Notes: generated from the letters alone by a model not told the origin. A stretch of DNA of 64,000 nt from Paenisporosarcina sp049671445 (GCF_049671445.1 NZ_JBATUX010000021.1:31566-95565), one strand, 5' to 3'; shown: positions 54,074-63,128, counted from the stretch's first letter. Translations and numbers: made by a program.

Positions 54074-54979
54074 TTACTCTCCATTCCCAGCATTCCACTC
54101 ATTAATTAACTCAATCGATTCGTCAATATGGTTAACGTCGAAAACTTCAATTTCCAGGTTTTCCTCTACGATAACTTTCTTAGCTTCAGTCCAATTTCCA
54201 CTAGGAATAATCATAAATGGATATCCTTTTTCTTCAGCAATCAATAATTTTTCTTTTATCATGCCTATTGGCAAAACTTCACCTCTTGCACTTATAGCTC
54301 CTGTTACACCAAATGTAACGTGGTTTTTCAGTTCTCCTTTTTCAATGAGCCCCGATAAAGCTAATCCTAACCCTGCACTATCACCCGATAAATCGGTTCT
54401 ACTTAAGAAAGTCTTCATTATTTTTGTTTCTTCTCCTAAATAACTCTTCACATTTTCCCCCATCACTGCGAAATCATCTTTCTTAATTCCCATCATATTA
54501 AGTAGTTCAGTATTTTTACTTTGATAACGATCTTTATTGTCTAGTTGGTAAAGATCAATTAGCTCAATGTCTTCATGTTCATAACCCTTAATGATTTGTT
54601 CTCTATCCTTCAAATATCCAATGGAACGTGTTGTTACGACCATCATGTGAACACCTGTCCCATCAAAAAGTTCAATTGGATCAGCGTGAAAGGTAGCATT
54701 ATATGTATTAGCTTCAAATTCTAAAAGTTGTACTTCAAAACAGACGAGGAAACCAAGTATTAAGGCGATCATACTGATTTTCCCTATCTTAGATTTATCA
54801 TTTCGATAAATGACCATAACTACTACCATGAGTATTAACTCCACCAAGAGCGTCCCTACGAAGAAAAAACTTGTAATCAAATCATGATAATACGCAAACC
54901 ACAAAATAATGTAAGAAGTGAATGTTACCAAACTTAATATTAGTACAGCTAAATCACCTCTTTTAAACAGAAAAAACAC
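54074..54979 (-). CDS. Membrane-anchored Lon-like (S16) protease without ATPase
   Basis: 301 residues: three or four hydrophobic segments (about 8-85), a linker domain (about 90-180), then a Lon proteolytic domain (about 185-290) with catalytic Ser in DSAGLGLALSGL (about 199) and Lys in LPIGMIKEKLL (about 240). There is no AAA+ domain, no SpoIVB-type PDZ and no DnaJ. The active site dyad is complete. B. subtilis YlbL is related but carries PDZ. The GTG start follows AAGG. Substrate unknown. Confidence 0.8.
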   Translation of the reverse strand: MFFLFKRGDLAVLILSLVTFTSYIILWFAYYHDLITSFFFVGTLLVELILMVVVMVIYRNDKSKIGKISMIALILGFLVCFEVQLLEFEANTYNATFHADPIELFDGTGVHMMVVTTRSIGYLKDREQIIKGYEHEDIELIDLYQLDNKDRYQSKNTELLNMMGIKKDDFAVMGENVKSYLGEETKIMKTFLSRTDLSGDSAGLGLALSGLIEKGELKNHVTFGVTGAISARGEVLPIGMIKEKLLIAEEKGYPFMIIPSGNWTEAKKVIVEENLEIEVFDVNHIDESIELINEWNAGNGE

Positions 54980-55100
54980 CCCTTACCTTAACCCAAAATA
55001 GATTACATTTTAAATAGTTGAGTGACCATATTAATAATACGTACTTGTATTCGAAAAGTTCCAGATATTAGTTACTTCAATACTTAGGAAAGATTTTAAT

Positions 55101-55704
55101 TACTGCTTTGGGCTGTGCCAAAAGCCTTTTCTGTTGGTGACACCTATTTTGAATAGGAGAAGTCGTATGAAGAATGATTTCTATTCCGTTTAGGCTAAAA
55201 AAGATCTCGATTCCAACTTGGAGCGTGAATTTTCCAACTTGGACTACAATTTTTCCAACTTGGCTTCCCTTTTTTCCAACTTGGGACTCATATTTTCCAA
55301 CTGAGCAATCGCTCACCAAAATTCCCAACAGAAATACCCATCAAGCGACAGCGGATGGGGCCATTCAAGCACTCTTCTTTTCACAATAACGTTATACAAG
55401 TGTTCAAAATCTTGAATACTGCTTCTGGCTCCGCCAAAAGCCTTTTCTGTTGGTGACACCTATTTTGAATAGGAGAACTAGGCTAAAAAAGATCTCGATT
55501 CCAACTTGGACCGTGATTTTTCCAACTTGGGCTACGATTTTTCCAACTTGGCTTCCCTTTTTTCCAACTTGGCACTCATATTTTCCAACTGAGCGATCGC
55601 TCACCATAAATCTCATCAGAAATACCCATCAAGCGACAGCGGATGGGACCATTCAAGCACTTTTCTCTTCACAATCACGCGATACAGGTGTTCAAAATCT
55701 TGAA
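55101..55704 (+). repeat. Tandem duplication carrying two 21-bp TCCAACTTGG arrays
   Basis: Copy 1 is 55101-55416 and copy 2 is 55417-55704, each starting TACTGCTT and containing GCCTTTTCTGTTGGTGACAC, an array, and CAAGCGACAGCGGATGGG. Array cores (CAACTTGG) fall at 55214, 55235, 55256, 55277, 55298 and at 55502, 55523, 55544, 55565, 55586: exactly 21 bp. The last unit runs into TGAGCGATCGCTCA (55590-55603), a perfect 14-bp palindrome in copy 2, one base changed in copy 1. Both strands have open frames of heptad repeats (QVGKKGS; FPTWLPF) but no ribosome site. Confidence 0.85.
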
Positions 55705-55840
55705 TACTGCTATCATTTCATCTTTAATCAAAAATAGGCTGTCTAATACGTCCCTAATATAAATTAAGTGGAGAAAATAAGCCGAATTTAATCATTGTAA
55801 CCACCTATCATTGTCTATTTTGCACATGTTGAACTTACAA

Positions 55841-56049
55841 GTTGATTGGAGTGGAAGACGGCGACTCCAGCGGGAATAGCAGGTGTTTTTCTGCACCGAA
55901 AGCGAAGCGACAGGTGCATGAGCTGAAGACCCCGCAGGCGAGCTTGCTCGTCGAGGAGGCTGAGGCCATGCCCGCCGGAAAGCGACCGTCTGTTTCTGCA
56001 TCGCTACGCTAGCTTCGAAACATGAAAGGGCATTGAAATGGAAATCAAC
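55841..56049 (-). repeat. MITE-like dispersed repeat, copy C
   Basis: Reverse orientation relative to A and B. Begins GTTGATTGGAGTGGAAGACG and ends GAAATGGAAATCAAC, giving imperfect terminal inverted repeats. The reverse complement shows CGCTTTCCGGCGGGC, CAGCCTCCTCG, CCTGCGGGGTC and TTCCCGCTGGAGTCGCCGTC, as in A and B, with a different internal hairpin (TGCACC / GGTGCA). No real gene. Confidence 0.8.
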
Positions 56050-56065
56050 CTCTACTAACTATAAA

Positions 56066-56112
56066 AAGGGAACTGCCCTTAGTCACATATAATGACTTTT
56101 AGGACAGCTCCC
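56066..56112 (-). terminator. Terminator after the lacI-family gene
   Basis: Imperfect long hairpin GGGAaCTG.CCT..AGTCA / TGACT..AGG.CAG.TCCC with T's on the minus strand. Confidence 0.75.
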
Positions 56113-56121
56113 GCTGGTATA

Positions 56122-57105
56122 CTATTTCACTGATTTTCTAACAATCAGTTCGGTTGATAGCTTGTAATAAGGATTAACATGTTGGCCTGATAGTTGTTGC
56201 AAGATTAGATGCATGGCTAAGGCGCCCGCTTCGTATTTTGGTTGCTTGATGGTAGTTAATGGTGGTGTGGTGAATTCAGCAAGCTGAATATCATCGAATC
56301 CAATGATAGAAACGTCACTCGGCACATTTATTTTATTTTCTCTAAATGCTTGTAAGCCACCTACAGCCATCTCATCATTCGCATAAAACACGCCACTTGG
56401 TAAGTTCCCTTGGGCAATCAAAATTTTAGTAGCACGGTAGCCACCTTCTCTAGTGAATTCACCTTGCATCATCCATTTTGTATGATGAATCAAATCATGG
56501 TCACGTAGAGCGGCTTTAAACCCATTGAATCTCATTTCACTATCATGCGCGTTTTGTGGTCCGCTAATAAACGCTATTTCTTTATGACCATGTTGGATTA
56601 AGTGTTCGGTCGCATCATAGCCACCTTGAAAGTTATCCACTTCCACTTGGACGACATGCTCATTCGTCAACTGACGGTCTAATAAAATAATTGGAAATCC
56701 TTTGCGTGCAGATTGAAGAATAATGTCGTTTGAAATGTTATGAGCTAAAATAATCGCCGCATCGACGCGCTTCTCTTTAAGAAACTTAACCGCTGTGGAA
56801 TCAGCCCCACCTTGAGAACTACAAGCAATTAGGTCATAGCCATTCGTCATCGACACTTCTTGCACACCTTTAGTGAGCTCTGAGTAAAAGGGTCCTGCTA
56901 AATCGCTAAGAATTAAAGCAATTGTATTTGTTTTTGTTCGCTTTAAGTCAGAAGCAAAACCGTTTTTTCGATAGTTTAATTGTTGAGCTGCCTCCAATAC
57001 TTTATCTTTGGTCGCTTGGCTAATTCTCGTACTATCATTTAATGCATAGGATACGGTTGAAATTGCAACTCCTGCGAGCTTGGCGACATCTTTGATTGTT
57101 GCCAT
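56122..57105 (-). CDS. LacI/GalR family repressor
   Basis: About 327 residues: HTH ATIKDVAKLAGVAISTVSYAL (1-22), hinge, periplasmic-binding-like effector domain. The start is ATG 57105 after GGAGGAG; the ATG at 57123 overlaps that site. It follows the permease genes and most likely controls them and the divergent GH3-GH94 genes via the GAAACGTTTC palindromes at 60656 and 60906. Confidence 0.92.
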   Translation of the reverse strand: MATIKDVAKLAGVAISTVSYALNDSTRISQATKDKVLEAAQQLNYRKNGFASDLKRTKTNTIALILSDLAGPFYSELTKGVQEVSMTNGYDLIACSSQGGADSTAVKFLKEKRVDAAIILAHNISNDIILQSARKGFPIILLDRQLTNEHVVQVEVDNFQGGYDATEHLIQHGHKEIAFISGPQNAHDSEMRFNGFKAALRDHDLIHHTKWMMQGEFTREGGYRATKILIAQGNLPSGVFYANDEMAVGGLQAFRENKINVPSDVSIIGFDDIQLAEFTTPPLTTIKQPKYEAGALAMHLILQQLSGQHVNPYYKLSTELIVRKSVK

Positions 57106-57185
57106 AGCTACTCCTCCATTCAATCTTCACAACTTTTAATTAATGTTTCTCCCTAGAGTATACACGTTTAAATGCAAGTCATTAA

Positions 57186-58016
57186 CTACTTTAGACCAGA
57201 AGTTGTAAACCCTTCGACGATATACTTTTGGAATAACGAAAATACGATAATAATTGGAATAACCATAAAGGCAGCTCCTGCCATTTGAAGAGCAAAGTTA
57301 TTCGCATATTGACCTTTTAGTAAAGATAAACCGACCGATAACGTATAAAGAGACTCATCATTTGCGATGATTAATGGCCATAAGAAACTGTTCCATGCAG
57401 CAATGAAAGTAAGAATTCCTTGTACCGCAAAGATTGGTTTGGATATTGGCATAATGAGTCGGAAGAAAATATAAAACTCTCCTGCTCCATCCAGCCTAGC
57501 CGCTTCAATAAGATCGGTCGGTATTGTCGCCATAAACATTCTAAACAAAAAGATACTGAAAGCCGCAGCTAATCCTGGCAACACAATACCTAGCATCGTG
57601 TTGATAAGACCCATTTCATTTAATAGAAGATACACAGGAATCATCGTAACTTGTCCTGGGATCATCATCGTCGCTAGTACTAAGTAGAATACTTTATCTT
57701 TTCCTTTGAAATTGAATTTAGCAAAGCCATAACCGGCCATTGCGTTAAAAAATAATCCAACGAACGAAAGTGCGACAATGATTAACGTGTTTTTCAAATA
57801 AACACCGAAATTCATATTGGTAAAGAGACTAATATAGTTATCAAACGTCGGGTTTTCTGCAAATAACGTTGGTGGCATTTGTAAAATTTCACTCTCTGGT
57901 TTGAATGAACTCGAAATCATCCAAATGAAAGGCAACGATACGATTAAGCCACCAACAATCAGCAGGATCGTTACGACCCATCGTTCAAAGGTATGTTTTG
58001 ATTTTTCTGAAGGCAT
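57186..58016 (-). CDS. Sugar ABC permease (MalG/CUT1 type)
   Basis: 276 residues, six helices, with the EAA loop EAARLDGAGEFYIFFRLIMP (about 180). CUT1 transporters import oligosaccharides. It pairs with the MalF-type gene, from which it is separated by 245 bp containing a repeat array. No ATPase gene lies in the cluster, so a shared MsmK-type ATPase elsewhere is expected. Confidence 0.93.
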   Translation of the reverse strand: MPSEKSKHTFERWVVTILLIVGGLIVSLPFIWMISSSFKPESEILQMPPTLFAENPTFDNYISLFTNMNFGVYLKNTLIIVALSFVGLFFNAMAGYGFAKFNFKGKDKVFYLVLATMMIPGQVTMIPVYLLLNEMGLINTMLGIVLPGLAAAFSIFLFRMFMATIPTDLIEAARLDGAGEFYIFFRLIMPISKPIFAVQGILTFIAAWNSFLWPLIIANDESLYTLSVGLSLLKGQYANNFALQMAGAAFMVIPIIIVFSLFQKYIVEGFTTSGLK

Positions 58017-58100
58017 TGGATCTCACTCCGATACTGATAGATTTAGTAAGAAAAACGGAAAGCGCAATCTAGCCGGGCACCATGAAGGAGGCTTGCTAGA

Positions 58101-58230
58101 CATTTTGTACAACCTGGAACATCACTTCGTCAACCTGAAGCGCTACTTCGTCAACCTGGAGCGCCTCTTCGTCAACCTGGAACGCCACTTCGTCAACCTG
58201 TAACGCCTCTTCGTCAACCTGAAACGCCAC
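58101..58230 (+). repeat. 21-bp repeat array inside the ABC transporter operon
   Basis: Six units with CAACC at 58110, 58131, 58152, 58173, 58194 and 58215, exactly 21 bp apart. The first has the leader form CATTTTGTACAACCTGG, the rest CTTCGTCAACCTGGA. Same family as the arrays beside the NERD gene, but without the NERD-derived cassette. It lies antisense in the untranslated gap between the two permease genes. Confidence 0.9.
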
Positions 58231-58261
58231 TCATCAAATCAACTCTAATAAATTACTCCTT

Positions 58262-59164
58262 TTAGTAGTCGACATCGGCTTTTTTCAGTTTGAATTGCAG
58301 TAATGTCACGATGATGATGACAATAAACAGCACGAATGATCCTGCCGCTGCGTATCCAAATTCACTGAACTGGAATCCTCTTTGATAAATAAACAATGCC
58401 ATTGAGACAGTTCCGTCAAGAGGACCACCCTTCGTCATGATAAATGGTTCTTCGAAGAACTGAAGCCATCCGATCAATGTTGTAACTGTTACGAAGAATA
58501 TCGAGTAACGTAAAAGCGGAATGGTAATGTAAACAAGCACTTGCCATCTTTTAGCGCCATCAATTCGAGCCGCTTCATAATACGAATTCGGAATGCCTTG
58601 AAGTGCTGCTAAGAAAATGATCATGTTGATCCCGATCCCTTTCCATACGGCAAGTACAATCAGTGACAGTTTCGCCAGTACCGGTTGCTCTAACCAAGGA
58701 ACTTTATCTACATTGACCAATGAAAGGACGTAATTAAATAGCCCGTATTCGGTGTTATAAAGGAAGCCCCAAACCACCGCTACAGCGATGATGTTTGTAA
58801 TAGCTGGCATAAAATACACGGCTCTGAAAACCGTGAAGATCAAGTTTTTCCCGTAATTAATCAATAAAGCAATTCCGAGTGAACTGATGATTACGAGTGG
58901 AACGCCAATGACTACATAAAATAACGTGTTAAAAACGGCTTTATGAAACACGGTATCTGTTAATAATGTGGTGTAATTTTCTAAGCCAATAAAGTTAATA
59001 CTGGACCAGTCAGCTAACCCCTTCAGATTCAAGTCGGTAAAACTAATAACAAACGCAATTGTTATCGGAATGAGGCTGAATAGAATAAGAATGAGTAACG
59101 CTGGTGCAATAAAAATGTAAGGATGTCGATTTTTCATTGTAGTCTTTAGCATTTGGTTTAACAT
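58262..59164 (-). CDS. Sugar ABC permease (MalF/CUT1 type)
   Basis: 300 residues, six helices, EAA loop YYEAARIDGAKRWQVLVYITIP (about 200). Starts behind GGTGGG. Partner of the MalG-type permease; together they form the channel for the solute-binding protein encoded upstream. Confidence 0.93.
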   Translation of the reverse strand: MLNQMLKTTMKNRHPYIFIAPALLILILFSLIPITIAFVISFTDLNLKGLADWSSINFIGLENYTTLLTDTVFHKAVFNTLFYVVIGVPLVIISSLGIALLINYGKNLIFTVFRAVYFMPAITNIIAVAVVWGFLYNTEYGLFNYVLSLVNVDKVPWLEQPVLAKLSLIVLAVWKGIGINMIIFLAALQGIPNSYYEAARIDGAKRWQVLVYITIPLLRYSIFFVTVTTLIGWLQFFEEPFIMTKGGPLDGTVSMALFIYQRGFQFSEFGYAAAGSFVLFIVIIIVTLLQFKLKKADVDY

Positions 59165-59220
59165 TTTATCCCACCTACCTTTTACAATCTTTCACCTATA
59201 AACACCACAATTCAGAAAAA

Positions 59221-59255
59221 ATAGGTAAGTGATTATTCGTTCATCACTTACCTAT
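59221..59255 (-). terminator. Intra-operon hairpin between the binding protein and permease genes
   Basis: 13-bp perfect stem ATAGGTAAGTGAT / ATCACTTACCTAT. The T-tract on the minus strand is short (ATTTTTTCTG), so it may act as an attenuator or mRNA stabiliser giving more binding protein than permease. Confidence 0.65.
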
Positions 59256-59321
59256 CATTTGTGCAGGATGAACCTGATGTCATTTAGGAGATTGTCGATC
59301 TATTTTTCAATCAATCCGACT

Positions 59322-60554
59322 TTATTTAATCATGCCTTTTGCTTTTTCATCCAAGCCTTTAAGTTCTGTTTCTACATCCGCTCCACCACTGATGATGCGT
59401 TCGATAGAAGCAAGTAATTCTTGAGCGATTTTTTCCCACTCTTTAATTTGAGGTGCGCCTTGTGAACTTTCAAGTTGCTCTCCAAATGCAGCATACATTT
59501 CATTGTCTGCTAGTTTTGGATCTTCCCAAGCTTCTAAACGAGAAGGAAGTGTGTTTGAAGTTTCCATCCATTCTAGCTGAGTATCTACTACGTTCATATA
59601 AGAAATAAAGTCTAGTGACTCGTCTACCATTTTAGAATTGTGGAATACAGAGAAGTTCGCTCCACCAATACTTGATAAGTTGTTTTCTTTAGCTGGCATA
59701 GTTGCAACTGCCCACTTACCTTCTAAATCAGGTGCTTGATCGTTTAACACATTAATCATCCAAGGACCACTGAAGAAAATTGGTTTCTTGCCATCTTTAA
59801 AGGCTTGTACGATATCAACACCTGGTGATGGTGAACTAATACCTTCTTTAAAGTAGCTTGTATAATAATCCATTGCCCCTTTAAATTCAGGAGAAGAGAA
59901 GTTAGGGTTTTTAGCATCAAATTCAAAACCATTTTGCCAAGCGAAGATAAATGGTGTTACTTGATCATTTAAGTCAATGTCAAGTCCATAAACATCTTCA
60001 CCAGATTTAGATAGTTTAGAAGCAGCATCTTTTAGCTCATCCCATGTTTTTGGTGCTTCTGGATATCCTACTTCTTCTAATAAATCTGTACGGTAGTACA
60101 TCGTACGTGTTTCTACATACCATGGAATACCAATTACTTTATCGTCGTACTTCATAGAAGACTGAGCACCTTCGAAGTAATTTTCTGGAGCAAAATCAGG
60201 ATAATCTTCCATATGTTCAGTTAGGTCAAGTAAAGCACCTGCATCTGCAAATTCTGCAACCCAAGTTGTACCTAGTTGTAATACGTCAGGACCATTACCT
60301 GATGCAACAGCTGTTAGTAATTTGTCATGAGCAGATTCCCAAGGGATAGCTTGTACTTTTACATCTAAGCCTGGATTGTCTTTTTCAAATTTCTCTGTCA
60401 TTTCACTGAGTAGCTTACCTTCTCCACCCATTGCCCAGACTGATAATGTTTTGTCTCCATCTCCACTACCTTTTTCTCCGTTACCACAGCCAGCTAAAAT
60501 ACCTGATAACCCAATTGCAAGAACTGCCGAGTACACTAATCCTTTTTTCTTCAT
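59322..60554 (-). CDS. Sugar-binding lipoprotein of the ABC transporter
   Basis: About 410 residues: lipobox LAGC (about 20-23) after an AGGAGA ribosome site, then the extracellular solute-binding family 1 fold (VWAMGGEGKLLSEMTEKFE, PDVLQLGTTWVAEFADAG). The start at 60554 is chosen; an upstream in-frame ATG at 60620 precedes the ribosome site. Gene order matches the Listeria innocua sophorooligosaccharide-binding protein locus, so beta-1,2-glucooligosaccharides are the likely ligand (inferred). Confidence 0.92.
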   Translation of the reverse strand: MKKKGLVYSAVLAIGLSGILAGCGNGEKGSGDGDKTLSVWAMGGEGKLLSEMTEKFEKDNPGLDVKVQAIPWESAHDKLLTAVASGNGPDVLQLGTTWVAEFADAGALLDLTEHMEDYPDFAPENYFEGAQSSMKYDDKVIGIPWYVETRTMYYRTDLLEEVGYPEAPKTWDELKDAASKLSKSGEDVYGLDIDLNDQVTPFIFAWQNGFEFDAKNPNFSSPEFKGAMDYYTSYFKEGISSPSPGVDIVQAFKDGKKPIFFSGPWMINVLNDQAPDLEGKWAVATMPAKENNLSSIGGANFSVFHNSKMVDESLDFISYMNVVDTQLEWMETSNTLPSRLEAWEDPKLADNEMYAAFGEQLESSQGAPQIKEWEKIAQELLASIERIISGGADVETELKGLDEKAKGMIK

Positions 60555-60655
60555 TTGATTTCCATCTCCTCTTCTATTTTGGTCTTGTGTGAGTAAACAG
60601 TCTTTGTGACATATAATCATTTGTTTTCATTTAATAAATATATCGTCACGCTGTT

Positions 60656-60703
60656 GAAACGTTTCGATAATTCTATTATAATGAAAAATGAATACGCTTA
60701 CAA
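60656..60703 (-). promoter_or_regulatory. Promoter and operator of the ABC operon
   Basis: Minus strand: TTGTAA (60703-60698), 17 bp, TATAAT (60680-60675). The palindrome GAAACGTTTC (60656-60665) follows, overlapping the expected start point, the usual place for a LacI-type repressor. Confidence 0.75.
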
Positions 60704-60905
60704 CTGTTTTTCAAAATAATTAAATTTTTTCTTTTATATAACGGGAAATTACGAATCAATTAGGTTTCATTTCTCATTTCCTTTCAGCTAGGAACCTAAA
60801 TCGCTTGTTCTCCTATCTTTATATAGAAGATAGTTCTACTATTAAGCTACACGACAGTAATCAATCCATAGTGGTATTAAGGAAGAATCATATACATCAC
60901 GTTAA

Positions 60906-60919
60906 GTGAAACGTTTCAC
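60906..60919 (+). promoter_or_regulatory. LacI-type operator upstream of GH3
   Basis: Perfect 14-bp palindrome GTGAAACGTTTCAC, 27 bp ahead of the ATG. It shares the GAAACGTTTC core with 60656. The centre spacing does not fit the CcpA cre consensus, favouring the local LacI-family protein. The gap 60704-60905 shows no other clear motif; I could not identify a convincing -35/-10 pair for GH3. Confidence 0.75.
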
Positions 60920-60945
60920 AAACTAAAGTAGATGGAGGTTAATTA

Positions 60946-63126
60946 ATGACAACTTCAACAATCCAAAACTTGATGGACCAAATGACCTTAAATGAAAAAA
61001 TCGCTCAGTTACTTCAGCTTGCAAGTCCTTTTTTCAAAGGCTCCACTGAGCAAGGACATATTACAGGACCAATGGCGGCAATGCCGATCAGTGACGAACA
61101 TATTGAACACGCTGGCTCTGTGCTCGGTGTCACAGGTGCTGCTGAAGTTATTTCAATTCAACAGAAACATTTAGAAAATAATCGACTTGGGATTCCTCTG
61201 TTGTTCATGGCGGATATTATTCATGGCTACAAAACGATTTTCCCTGTGCCTTTAGCCATTGCGTGTAGCTGGGACCCTGAGCTTGCTCAAAAAAGCGCAG
61301 AAATTGCAGCAAAAGAAGCATCAGTTTCTGGTGTCCATGTAACGTTTGCTCCAATGGTTGATTTGGTTCGTGACCCACGATGGGGACGTGTGATGGAATC
61401 GACTGGTGAAGATTCGTACTTAAATCAAGTCTTTGCAAGAGCCTTTGTGAAAGGATTTCAAGGACAAGACGTATCAAATGACCTTCAATCTGTAGCAGCT
61501 TGTGTGAAACATTTCGCAGCTTATGGTGCTGCAGAGGCAGGTCGCGATTACAATACCGTCGACCTTTCAGAAAGACAGCTAAGAGAATCATATCTTCCTG
61601 CATATAAAGCCGCTCTTGATGAAGGCTGTGAAATGGTCATGACTGCTTTCAATACAGTAGATGGCGTTCCAGCAACAGGTAATGAAAAGTTAATGCGCAA
61701 CTTACTACGTGATGAATGGGGCTTCGATGGCATTTTGATTTCAGATTGGGGAGCTGTAAAGGAACTCATTCCTCATGGAGTTGCTGAAGACGATAAAGAA
61801 GCAGCCTTAAAAGCGATAAAAGCGGGTGTCGATATTGAAATGATGACCGCGTGTTACGTACAGCATTTAGCAGAACTTGTGTCTGAAGGAGCGATTGAAG
61901 AAAGCATCATTGACGAAGCAGTTCTTCGCATTCTTACATTAAAAGAGAAACTCGGTTTATTTGAAAAGCCGTATAGAGGCGCAGATGTTGAGCTTGAAAA
62001 ACAACTAGTTGGTCATCAAGATCATTTACAACTATCTCGTGAACTTGCAACCAAATCTTGTGTTTTATTGAAGAACGATCATGACTTACTTCCTCTTAAT
62101 AAGAACAAAAACATCGCCTTAATCGGACCCTTTGCAAATAGCGGCGATATTTTAGGACCTTGGTCAGCGCTTGGAGTTCGTGAAGAAGCCGTAACATTAA
62201 AAAAAGCATTTGAAAAACACCTTCCTACTAATCAGTTGACTGTTGTCACGGGTTGTCATGTGGAAACGATCACACCACAACAACTAGACGAAGCAGTTCA
62301 AGCTGCGTCGAAGGCTGATGTAATCGTTGTTGCAGTTGGTGAAGACAGTGACATGAGTGGCGAAGCAGGATGCCGCACGAATATTCAATTGCCCGCTCCT
62401 CAACTGGAATTGCTAAAAGCATTGGCTACTTGCGGAAAACCAATCGTTACGATTTTATTTAACGGACGTCCACTCGACCTTCATGGTGTTATTGAATACA
62501 GTGACGCGATCTTTGAAGCGTGGTACCCAGGCAGCGAAGGCGGAAGTGCACTTGTAGACCTTCTTTATGGCGTAACCATTCCTTCAGGAAAACTGACGAT
62601 GTCGTTCCCTGATAACGTCGGACAAGTACCTGTGTATTATAACCACTTTAATACAGGTCGACCACAAGGCGCACCTGATGCACAGGAACGCTATGTATCT
62701 CAATATTTAGATGCACCAAACGAACCGTTGTATCCTTTTGGCTACGGATTAAGTTATACGAAGTTTAGCTATTCAAACCTTGAACTTACTTCGACTCAAC
62801 TAACGAAAGACACTGACATCACGGCAACTGTGTCCGTTTCGAATGTTGGCTCCTTTACAGGTGAAGAAATTGTTCAGTTTTATGTACAAGATGTCGTTGG
62901 CGAAGTCGTTCGCCCATTAAAAGAACTAAAGAGCTTCCAGAGCATTACACTCGAGCCTGGCGAGACAAAACAAGTGACCTTTACGATTACTGAAGATCAA
63001 CTTCGTTATACCCATGCGGACCTTTCATTTAAAAGTGATAACGGATCATTCGTTTTATATGTAGGAACAAATAGCAAAGACGTTCTTTCACAATCATTCC
63101 AATTGACTTCACAAGGGAGGAACTAA
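60946..63126 (+). CDS. GH3 beta-glucosidase
   Basis: 726 residues: GH3 N-terminal TIM barrel (about 10-320) with nucleophile Asp in ILISDWGAVKEL (about 266), GH3 C-terminal domain (about 370-600; ALIGPFANSG, GEDSDMSGEAGCR) and a fibronectin-III-like domain (about 640-715). No signal peptide, so cytoplasmic. It is paired with a GH94 gene 2 bp downstream, as the L. innocua Lin1840/Lin1839 pair acting on sophorose and beta-1,2-glucans. Confidence 0.93.
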   Translation: MTTSTIQNLMDQMTLNEKIAQLLQLASPFFKGSTEQGHITGPMAAMPISDEHIEHAGSVLGVTGAAEVISIQQKHLENNRLGIPLLFMADIIHGYKTIFPVPLAIACSWDPELAQKSAEIAAKEASVSGVHVTFAPMVDLVRDPRWGRVMESTGEDSYLNQVFARAFVKGFQGQDVSNDLQSVAACVKHFAAYGAAEAGRDYNTVDLSERQLRESYLPAYKAALDEGCEMVMTAFNTVDGVPATGNEKLMRNLLRDEWGFDGILISDWGAVKELIPHGVAEDDKEAALKAIKAGVDIEMMTACYVQHLAELVSEGAIEESIIDEAVLRILTLKEKLGLFEKPYRGADVELEKQLVGHQDHLQLSRELATKSCVLLKNDHDLLPLNKNKNIALIGPFANSGDILGPWSALGVREEAVTLKKAFEKHLPTNQLTVVTGCHVETITPQQLDEAVQAASKADVIVVAVGEDSDMSGEAGCRTNIQLPAPQLELLKALATCGKPIVTILFNGRPLDLHGVIEYSDAIFEAWYPGSEGGSALVDLLYGVTIPSGKLTMSFPDNVGQVPVYYNHFNTGRPQGAPDAQERYVSQYLDAPNEPLYPFGYGLSYTKFSYSNLELTSTQLTKDTDITATVSVSNVGSFTGEEIVQFYVQDVVGEVVRPLKELKSFQSITLEPGETKQVTFTITEDQLRYTHADLSFKSDNGSFVLYVGTNSKDVLSQSFQLTSQGRN

Positions 63127-63128
63127 CA

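Noticed and set aside
55174..55616. Open frames of heptad repeats (FPTWLPF, QVGKKGS) on both strands at 55.2-55.6 kb, and FVNLERH at 58.1 kb
   Set aside because: No ribosome sites, open on both strands at once, and explained by the 21-bp repeat unit preserving frame. Treated as arrays, not genes.
55792..56001. 69-codon minus-strand frame with Arg/Pro/Ser-rich translation
   Set aside because: Lies within MITE-like copy C; composition reflects the GC-rich repeat, and no start signal is present.
60656..60919. CcpA cre sites at the two GAAACGTTTC palindromes
   Set aside because: The cre consensus needs a different spacing around the central CG; the symmetric palindromes suit the local LacI-family protein better.
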